64,000 nucleotides of DNA. Origin: CAYWBU01 sp942491525 (GTDB lineage: Bacteria; Desulfobacterota; Desulfomonilia; UBA1062). The notes under the pieces are model-generated. The model saw only the letters and a program-made list of their open reading frames with translations, had not been told where the DNA came from and ran no database searches. The DNA lies in the NCBI GenBank assembly GCA_942491525.1, contig CALOBW010000030.1:124001-188000 (forward strand), read 5' to 3'. This document shows, one piece after another, positions 57,802 to 64,000 of the stretch. The first letter of the stretch is position 1. Each line of letters starts with the position of its first letter. The position numbers were made by a program, and so were the translations under genes.

Positions 57802-58860
57802 CTAACGGCCACCGATACTGGCGACCAGCTTGTCGAAGGCCGCTTCAAAGGCCGCCAGACCTTCAGCCAGCAGCTGCTCCGTGATGGCCTGCAAGTCGAC
57901 ACCCAGGGCAGGCAGCTTGCCCACCCGCGCGGCCGACTCAGCCACGCCGCCCAGCGCAAAATCTTCGCTTCCGTGATCAAGCCAGGCCTTCAGCGTGGCC
58001 GGCGGCACAGTGTTGACCGTATGCGGGCCCACCAGCGAATCGATGTAGAGGGTGTCGGCATAGGCCGCACTCTTGGTGCCGGTGCTGGCCCAGAGCAGAC
58101 GCTGCAGCTGGGCGCCGTCCGCTTCCAGCTCCTGCCAGCGTGCACCGCTGAAGATCTCTTCAAAACGGGCATAGGCCAGTTTGCAGTTGTCGATGGCAAT
58201 TTTAGCCTGCAACTCATGACCGTCCGGCAAGACCCTGTCCAGGGCCGCATCAACCCGGCTGACAAAGAAGGAGGCCACCGAGGCCACCCGTTCAATGCTC
58301 TGACCGGCCGCCTTGCGTTTCTCGAGACCGCTGATAAAGGCCTCGGCCACCCCTGCATACTGCTCAACACTGAAGAGCAGCGTCACATTGATGTTGATGC
58401 CCTCGCTGATCAGGGTCTCGATGGCCGGCAGGCCGGCAGCGGTGGCCGGCACCTTGATCATAATGTTGGGCCGATTCAGGACTTTGAAGAGCCGGCGGGC
58501 CTCGTCAATGGTCCCGGCAGTGTCATGAGCCAGATGCGGATTAACCTCCATACTGACGTAACCGTCAAGGGCGCCGCTCTGCTCATAGACCGGCAGCATC
58601 AAATCAGCCGCCAGCCCGATATCCCTGAGGGCCAGAGCCTCATAAATTTCGAGCGGTTCACGGCCGCGAAGCACGGCCAGCTCCTCGTCATAGTCATGAC
58701 CGACCAAGATGGCCTTTTCAAAGATTGAAGGATTAGAGGTGATGCCGCACAGGCCCTGATCAATCAGGCCCTGCAGCTCACCCGAAGTGATCAGGCTCCG
58801 CTGAATATAGTCAAACCAGATTGACTGCCCCTTCTGACTTAAACTCTGCATGTCCGCCAT
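57802..58860 (-). CDS. tal: transaldolase
   Basis: A 352-residue class I aldolase-fold enzyme that moves a dihydroxyacetone unit between sugar phosphates in the non-oxidative pentose phosphate pathway. N-terminal QSIWFDYIQRSLI and GITSNPSIFEKAI are family marks. The Schiff-base lysine is in NIMIKVPATAAGLPAIETLI (about 137), and LYIDSLVGPHTVNTVPPATL (about 271-290) forms the phosphate site. Length and motifs fit the long (TalB-like) subtype common with phosphoketolase or 6PGDH genes. The ribosome site is GGGAGGTAG. Divergent from the lactate dehydrogenase gene. Confidence 0.94.
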   Translation of the reverse strand: MADMQSLSQKGQSIWFDYIQRSLITSGELQGLIDQGLCGITSNPSIFEKAILVGHDYDEELAVLRGREPLEIYEALALRDIGLAADLMLPVYEQSGALDGYVSMEVNPHLAHDTAGTIDEARRLFKVLNRPNIMIKVPATAAGLPAIETLISEGININVTLLFSVEQYAGVAEAFISGLEKRKAAGQSIERVASVASFFVSRVDAALDRVLPDGHELQAKIAIDNCKLAYARFEEIFSGARWQELEADGAQLQRLLWASTGTKSAAYADTLYIDSLVGPHTVNTVPPATLKAWLDHGSEDFALGGVAESAARVGKLPALGVDLQAITEQLLAEGLAAFEAAFDKLVASIGGR

Positions 58861-58970
58861 TTGCTACCTCCCATTATAGAGTAAGAGCTCAATCGACCGC
58901 CCCACCTGATATCTTGATGCAAAGTTGACCGCATCTTCCCTTGACGGCGCGGCCGACTATTTTAGACCTC

Positions 58971-59909
58971 ATGAAGATCGGAATTATCGGAAGCGGATTT
59001 GTGGGCGCCACCACGGCCTACGCCATTGTCATGAAGGGCGTGGCCGGCGAGGTGGTGCTGGTGGACATCAACCATGAACGGTCCCAGGCCGAAGCCGCCG
59101 ACATCATGCATGCCGTACCCTACGCCCACCCGGCGGTTGTGCGCGCCGGCACCTACGACGATCTGGCTGACGCAACCGTCATCATCATCACGGCCGGGGT
59201 GGGCCAGAAGGAGAACGAGACCCGCCTGGAGCTGCTCGAGCGCAACGCCGGCATCCTCTGGGAGATGGTTGACGCCTCGCTCAGGGCCGCCCCCGAAGCC
59301 GTGCTGGTAATCGCCACCAATCCGGTCGACATCCTGACCCATCTGGCCACCCGCTACGCCGCCAAGTACAACGCCCTGCCCGGCCAGGTCTTCGGCTCCG
59401 GCACCACCCTGGATACCGCCCGCTTCAGGTCACTGCTGGGCAACCAGCTCAAGATCGACTCCCAGCACGTGCACGGCTACGTCATCGGCGAGCATGGCGA
59501 CAGCGAGGTATTGGCCTGGTCCACGGTCGAGGTGGGAGGCTTAAGCCTGAACGAGTTCACCCGCCTGCGTAAGATGCCGCTCAGGAGCGCCGAACGCAAA
59601 GAGATCGAAAACAGTGTGCGGTACGCCGCCTACCAGATCATCGCCGCCAAGAAGGCCACCTACTACGGCATCGGCGCGGCGCTGGCCAACATCGTCAGCG
59701 TGATCGTCTCCAGCCGCCGCTCCATCATGACCGTCTGCTGCCCCACCAAGCAGATCTGCGGCGTACACGACATCAGCCTCTCGCTGCCGCGCCTGGTGGG
59801 CCGCCGCGGCATCATCGAAACCCTGCCCCTCAAACTGAGCGACAAGGAGAGCGCCCAGCTCAAGGAGAGCGCCAAGCTGATCCGCCAGACCCTGGATGAA
59901 CTGCATTGA
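58971..59909 (+). CDS. ldh: L-lactate dehydrogenase
   Basis: A 312-residue NAD-dependent lactate/malate dehydrogenase-family enzyme. The Rossmann motif is GIIGSGFVGATTAYAI (5-20) and VDINHER follows. The Gln before the catalytic-loop Arg (GVGQKENETRLELL) identifies lactate, not malate, as substrate. TNPVDILTHL and the catalytic GEHGDSE (His about 178) are conserved. The start is the ATG at 58971; a TTG ten codons upstream lacks a ribosome site and the region before it is poor in one, so translation may be leaderless. It reduces pyruvate to L-lactate in fermentation. Confidence 0.92.
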   Translation: MKIGIIGSGFVGATTAYAIVMKGVAGEVVLVDINHERSQAEAADIMHAVPYAHPAVVRAGTYDDLADATVIIITAGVGQKENETRLELLERNAGILWEMVDASLRAAPEAVLVIATNPVDILTHLATRYAAKYNALPGQVFGSGTTLDTARFRSLLGNQLKIDSQHVHGYVIGEHGDSEVLAWSTVEVGGLSLNEFTRLRKMPLRSAERKEIENSVRYAAYQIIAAKKATYYGIGAALANIVSVIVSSRRSIMTVCCPTKQICGVHDISLSLPRLVGRRGIIETLPLKLSDKESAQLKESAKLIRQTLDELH

Positions 59910-59921
59910 GCAATGTCGCTG

Positions 59922-59950
59922 TTGACACATTAAAATCAACAACATACCCT
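59922..59950 (+). promoter_or_regulatory. sigma70-like promoter of the RND operon
   Basis: TTGACA (59922-59927), a 17-bp spacer, and TACCCT (59945-59950), placed 34 bp before the adaptor start. The -35 matches perfectly and the -10 is weak. Confidence 0.45.
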
Positions 59951-59983
59951 TGAACCATGATTCACTCTTAAAGGAGAGATGTA

Positions 59984-60994
59984 ATGCGAGGTTCTAGCTT
60001 TATTGCCATTTTCATGGTCATGTTTTGCGCTGTTCCGGCCATGGCCCAGGAGAAACTGATCTGCCAGCCGGCCATGAAGCAGGTCACCCTGACCGGCTAC
60101 ACCCGCGCCCAGAGCACGGTCACCATCACGCCGGAAGTTGCGGGCAAGCTGCAGCAGGTCAACTATGAGGTCGGCCAGGCCATCGGCAAGAAGCCCCTCT
60201 TCAAAATTGAGACCACCTTCATCGATCTGCAGCTGCAGACGCTGGAGCAGTCCATCAAGCAGCTGGAGATCGGCCAAAAGCGGCTGGAGTCCAAAATCGT
60301 CCTGCTGCAGAAGGATTACATGCGCATGGACAAGCTCTTCAAGGGCGGCAGCATCACCGACGTGCAGTATGACGCCTCGGCCGAGGAGCTCAAGCAGAGC
60401 CGGCTCGAGCTGGAGAGCGTCATCAGTCAGCGGCGCGCCGCCGGGATTCAGCTGCTGGAAGTTAAAGAGTTGTTGAGCCGCCACACCATCAGCGCGCCAG
60501 AGGGCTGGGTCATGACCCAGCAGTTCGCCGAAAAGGGCGAGCTGGTCGGGCCCCAGATGCCCATCGGTAAAATTGCCGACTTCCGCTCCCTGATCGTGCC
60601 CTTTGCAATTTCACCCGAAGAGCTCAGTGCCATCCAAAATTTGGGCGAAAACTTAAGCGGCAGCCTGGAGGGCCAGCCGGTTAAACTGACGATCAACTGG
60701 ACCAACCCCGAGTTCAACGAGCAGACCCGCAAACTGGGCTGCGAAATCGGCATCGTCGACTACAGCGGCGATAAGCGCGGCGGGCTCAGGCTGGAGCTGG
60801 AGATCATGATCCCGAGCCGCGGCCTGCAGGTGCCCAAGGCGGCCGTCACCGCCCGCTACGCCAACCCGCGCGTGACCCTGGCCGCTGACGGCAGTGCGGT
60901 GCCGATCATGGTGCTGGGCGAAAGCGGCGCCAACCTCCTGATCGCCGACAACCCCAGACTCAAAGTCGGCACCGAGCTCAAACCGGCAGGATAG
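59984..60994 (+). CDS. periplasmic adaptor of an RND efflux system
   Basis: A 336-residue membrane-fusion (HlyD/AcrA-type) protein with a signal peptide (ends AVPAMAQEK). It has the beta-barrel/lipoyl halves VTITPEVAGKLQQVNYEVGQAIGKK and ISAPEGWVMTQQFAEKGELVGPQMPIGKIAD (about 165-195), split by a coiled-coil hairpin (about 75-150; SIKQLEIGQKRLESKIVLLQKDYMRMDKLFKGGSIT). It connects the inner-membrane permease encoded 4 bp downstream with an outer-membrane channel that is not in the window. The ribosome site is AAAGGAGAG. Confidence 0.9.
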   Translation: MRGSSFIAIFMVMFCAVPAMAQEKLICQPAMKQVTLTGYTRAQSTVTITPEVAGKLQQVNYEVGQAIGKKPLFKIETTFIDLQLQTLEQSIKQLEIGQKRLESKIVLLQKDYMRMDKLFKGGSITDVQYDASAEELKQSRLELESVISQRRAAGIQLLEVKELLSRHTISAPEGWVMTQQFAEKGELVGPQMPIGKIADFRSLIVPFAISPEELSAIQNLGENLSGSLEGQPVKLTINWTNPEFNEQTRKLGCEIGIVDYSGDKRGGLRLELEIMIPSRGLQVPKAAVTARYANPRVTLAADGSAVPIMVLGESGANLLIADNPRLKVGTELKPAG

Positions 60995-60998
60995 GCAT

Positions 60999-63900
60999 AT
61001 GAAATCAGTTGTCAGATTCAGCCTGAAACAGACAGTCTTTTTGAACGTGGTCTTCATCATCCTGGTGGTCAGCGGCGCCTTCTCGATCCTGGCCATCCCC
61101 AAGGAGAACACCCACACCGTTGATGTGGGCATGGTCTTTGTCTACACCACCTACTACGGCGCCTCGGCCGATGACGTGGAGCAGCTGGTGACCACCAAGA
61201 TCGAGAGCGCCCTGGACGACCTGGAGGATGTCGAGTACATCCAGTCCCACTCGCTGCGCAACTTCTCCTTTGTGACGGTCAAATTCATCGATGACTCCGA
61301 CTATAAGGACACCTATGACGAGCTGCGCTTCCGCTCGCTCAACATCAAGGATGAGCTGCCGCAGGGCGCCAGCGAACCTTTCTTCTTCTACATCGACACC
61401 CACCTCTGGATGCCGGTGATCAACGTCAACGTCACCGGCGACATCCCCTATGAGAGCCTCAAGCTGCTGACCGAGGAGCTCAAGGCCGAGCTGGTCAATG
61501 TGCCAGGGGTGCGCAACGTGGCCCTGGAGGGCGAATTTGAGCGCCAGTTCCACGTCTCCCTGGCCCCGGACAAACTGCGCCGCTACGGCGTCACCTTCGC
61601 CGAGGTCATCGCCGCCATCGAGTCAGCCAGCACCAAGGTGCCCACCGGCAACTTTGTCAGCCAGGGCCAGGAGTACATGCTGGATACCGGCCGTCAGCTG
61701 GCCTCCCAGCAGGAGGTGCTGGGCGTAATTGTCAAGCGCAGCGGCGACGGCTCCTTCGTGCGCATCCACGACCTGGTGACCAATGCGCGCATGAGCCACC
61801 GCGACCCGCTCGAGATCCCCTCGGTCAACGGCCTGGACACCCTCAGGCTGCGCGTGGTCAAAGAGGAGAAGGCCGACGCCATCTCGATTGCCGACGGAAT
61901 CAAGGCCGCAGCGGCCGCCTTTGAGGAGCGCCACACCGCCGACGGGGTCCGCGTGATCTTCACCAACGACTCAACCATCGAGATCAACGACTCCATCCGC
62001 ATCCTGATGAGCAACCTGCTGATCGGCCTGGTGATGGTCATGCTGATCCTCTGGTGGACACTGGGCTGGCGCAACGCCATGATCACGGCCATCGGCATCC
62101 CCTTCTCCTTCCTCTGCGCCATCACCATCATGTACGTCACCGGCATCTCGCTCAACACCATCAGTCTAGCCTCCTTCGTGCTGGTGACCGGCATCATGGT
62201 TGATGATGCGGTCATCATCATGGAGAACATCTTCCGCCACATCCAGATGGGCAAGGAAAAGAAGGAGGCCATCATCGACGGCACCTCCGAAGTCATGTTG
62301 CCAGTTATCAACGCGGCCCTGACCACGGCGCTGGCCTTCCTGCCCATGCTGCTGATGACCGGCAGCACCGGCGACTTCTTCGGCATGATCCCCAAGACCG
62401 TCACCTTTGCGCTCTGCGCCTCCCTGCTGGAAGCGCTTCTGATCGTGCCACTGCATTTTCATGACTGGGGCCCCGAGCCCAAAGTGTCAGCGAAGGTCAG
62501 CGACGACCCCTTCCAGCATCTGGAGAGCGGCATCTTCGCCCCCATCTGGCGCGTCTACCGCAAGGTCCTGACCACCCTGCTCAATCACAAGGTCAAGACA
62601 TTGAGCGGCGTCTTCGGACTGTTCCTGGTGGCCCTGATGATCTTCATCCTCTCGGCCAGCGGCGCACTGAGCCTGATCAAGGTTGAGTTCTTCCAGGGCA
62701 ACTTCTACCGTTACCACGTCACGATCGGCATGCCGCAGGGCACCAGCATCGACCAGACCGATGAGGTGGTGCGCGACCTCTCCCGGATGATCGTTGATTT
62801 CGGTCCCCAGGAGGCCCAGTCGGTCTCGGGCTTCACCGGTTTCTATGAGGAGAAGGACTACACCCGCTTCTCGGGCAGCAACTACGGCCAGCTGGTCATC
62901 ACCCTGCCCGAGCGCAAAAGCTTAAACTTCCCGGACAACCCGGACAACGACCCCTTCCAGTACCTGGAGCTGGTCAAAGAGCGCCTCAACGAACATATCG
63001 CGGCCAGCTATCCTGAAAACCGGCGCCCCTTCATCAGCGTCTTTGTGGAGAGCGACGGCCCGCCCACCGGCAAGAAGGTCAATATCCGGGTCACCGGCCT
63101 GACCCTGGATGACGCCCTGCGCGGATCGACAGCGCTGCGCAACTATCTGGAGAGTGACGAGCAGTTCGCCGACCTGCGCGAGCTGGATGATGACAGCCCC
63201 ACCATGCACCGCACGGTGCGCTTCATCCCGCGCCAGGAGACCATCTACGAATACGGCCTGCAGCCCGGCATGGTCAGCGCCATGGTGGCCGGGGCCCTCA
63301 ACGGCTATGAGGCCGGCCGCTTCCGCGCCTTTGACGAGGAGGTCGACCTGGTGGTGCGGCTGGCGCGCAGTGACGACCAGGGCAACCTGGAGGGCGCCGG
63401 GCTGAATGAACCCCTGGACGTGCTCGACATCCCGCTGATCGAACACAGCGCCTCGCCCCTGCTGCTGCGCGACCTGGTGGAGGTGGAGTATGCAATGGAG
63501 CCCAACGTGCGCACGCGCTACAAGGGCCAGCCATCCATCACCATCCGCTCGGACATCGCGGCCGGCTCCAAGCTGGCGCCCACCAACATCCAGTACAAGG
63601 TGCGCGAGTTCGCCAGGAACAACCCCGAGATCTTCACCAACACGACCCTCTCCTTCGGCGGCGAGTTCGAGTCCACCAGCAAGTCCTACAAATCGCTGGG
63701 CTTCGCCTTCCTGATCGCCATCATGCTGATCTACATGGTGCTGGCCAGCCAGTTCAACCACTACCTGCAGCCGGTCATGATCCTCTCGGCCGTGCCCTTT
63801 GCCCTGATGGGCGTCATCTTCGGCCTCTTCTTCACCCGCACCACCTTCACCATCGGCAGCTTCATGGCCGTGGTGGGCCTGGCCGGCGTGGCCGTCAACA

Positions 63901-64000
63901 ACTCTCTGCTTTTAATCGAGTTCATGAACAACCGGCGCGAAGCTGGTCTGAGCCCCAGAGATGCAGTTATTGAAGCCTGCGCCGCGCGCATGCGGCCGGT
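60999..64000 (+). CDS. RND-family efflux permease, N-terminal 1000 residues (runs off right edge)
   Basis: Open from the ATG at 60999 to the window end, so at least 1000 codons are present with no stop. It has the N-terminal RND helix (VFLNVVFIILVVSGAFSILAIPKE), periplasmic porter loops, the transport-core helix IMVDDAVIIMENIFRH with its essential Asp pair (about residue 405), and the second-half helix block LGFAFLIAIMLIYMVLASQFNHYLQPVMILSAVP near the end. It resembles AcrB/MdtBC-type exporters of the broad heavy-metal/drug RND class; the substrate cannot be read. Co-transcribed with the adaptor. Confidence 0.92.
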   Translation, partial: MKSVVRFSLKQTVFLNVVFIILVVSGAFSILAIPKENTHTVDVGMVFVYTTYYGASADDVEQLVTTKIESALDDLEDVEYIQSHSLRNFSFVTVKFIDDSDYKDTYDELRFRSLNIKDELPQGASEPFFFYIDTHLWMPVINVNVTGDIPYESLKLLTEELKAELVNVPGVRNVALEGEFERQFHVSLAPDKLRRYGVTFAEVIAAIESASTKVPTGNFVSQGQEYMLDTGRQLASQQEVLGVIVKRSGDGSFVRIHDLVTNARMSHRDPLEIPSVNGLDTLRLRVVKEEKADAISIADGIKAAAAAFEERHTADGVRVIFTNDSTIEINDSIRILMSNLLIGLVMVMLILWWTLGWRNAMITAIGIPFSFLCAITIMYVTGISLNTISLASFVLVTGIMVDDAVIIMENIFRHIQMGKEKKEAIIDGTSEVMLPVINAALTTALAFLPMLLMTGSTGDFFGMIPKTVTFALCASLLEALLIVPLHFHDWGPEPKVSAKVSDDPFQHLESGIFAPIWRVYRKVLTTLLNHKVKTLSGVFGLFLVALMIFILSASGALSLIKVEFFQGNFYRYHVTIGMPQGTSIDQTDEVVRDLSRMIVDFGPQEAQSVSGFTGFYEEKDYTRFSGSNYGQLVITLPERKSLNFPDNPDNDPFQYLELVKERLNEHIAASYPENRRPFISVFVESDGPPTGKKVNIRVTGLTLDDALRGSTALRNYLESDEQFADLRELDDDSPTMHRTVRFIPRQETIYEYGLQPGMVSAMVAGALNGYEAGRFRAFDEEVDLVVRLARSDDQGNLEGAGLNEPLDVLDIPLIEHSASPLLLRDLVEVEYAMEPNVRTRYKGQPSITIRSDIAAGSKLAPTNIQYKVREFARNNPEIFTNTTLSFGGEFESTSKSYKSLGFAFLIAIMLIYMVLASQFNHYLQPVMILSAVPFALMGVIFGLFFTRTTFTIGSFMAVVGLAGVAVNNSLLLIEFMNNRREAGLSPRDAVIEACAARMRP

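Noticed and set aside
1..64000. tRNA, rRNA or CRISPR arrays
   Set aside because: No cloverleaf-like sequence, rRNA core or regularly spaced repeat was recognised by eye; a tRNAscan or CRISPR search was not possible here.

Overview
The window is about 64 kb of bacterial chromosome. The host looks Gram-negative: an Omp85-type outer-membrane barrel, an RND efflux pump with periplasmic adaptor, many lipoprotein signal peptides with lipoboxes, and a CsgG/GNA1162 lipoprotein operon. It looks motile (two chemoreceptors) and anaerobic or fermentative: a tungsten/molybdenum aldehyde:ferredoxin oxidoreductase-type enzyme, a corrinoid methyltransferase operon with its reductive activator, a large multi-FeS flavoprotein, YqhD, L-lactate dehydrogenase and transaldolase. 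Coding DNA is GC-rich except for a few AT-rich genes. I cannot name the organism. The mix would fit an anaerobic Desulfobacterota/Desulfuromonadota-like or Spirochaetota-like lineage, and that is inference only. I saw no tRNA, rRNA, CRISPR array or intact insertion sequence.

Layout. 1-3.1 kb: the start of a lipoprotein gene and a chemoreceptor coupled to a small membrane protein. 3.4-8.5 kb: a structured leader followed by DUF5692-type membrane protein, hypB, a multi-FeS flavin oxidoreductase and hypA, with no hydrogenase nearby; this is the best candidate for an undescribed system. 8.5-10.4 kb: LysE-type exporter and a DUF6765-type protein. 10.5-13.8 kb: CsgG / small lipoprotein / DUF4810 / DUF799 (GNA1162) operon facing two Bor-like lipoproteins. 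14.1-20.7 kb: secreted GH16 and GH18-fusion lipoproteins and a large AT-rich surface protein (choice-of-anchor D repeats plus beta-helix), followed by a probable structured RNA at 20.8-21.0 kb.

21.4-35.6 kb: mixed metabolism. It holds an SDR epimerase, an EEP-fold phosphohydrolase, a Tat-exported amidohydrolase with divergent TetR, AOR-type oxidoreductase, AEC transporter, YqhD, a phospholipase D-like lipoprotein, a PHP-type metallohydrolase and a LysR regulator. 35.7-37.2 kb: an AT-rich dGTPase-like HD gene that looks imported. 37.6-43.3 kb: a GntR regulator and a corrinoid-dependent methyl-transfer operon (two URO-D-fold methyltransferases, corrinoid protein, RACE-type activator, MetH-activation-domain protein) with GntR-type operators in its promoter.

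43.3-49.4 kb: a leftward operon of a cyclase-fold protein, GGDEF cyclase, seven-helix membrane protein and cupin; then DUF3892, PlsC acyltransferase and an outer-membrane barrel. 49.4-57.7 kb: a propeller lipoprotein, TerC, DUF2225, a TIGR01777 epimerase, small proteins, and a chemoreceptor with a periplasmic zinc-binding CZB-like sensor in an operon with CoA-binding and amphi-Trp proteins. 57.8-64 kb: transaldolase, L-lactate dehydrogenase, and an RND adaptor with its permease, which runs off the right edge. A 21-bp palindromic motif recurs four times in three intergenic regions and may define a small regulon.
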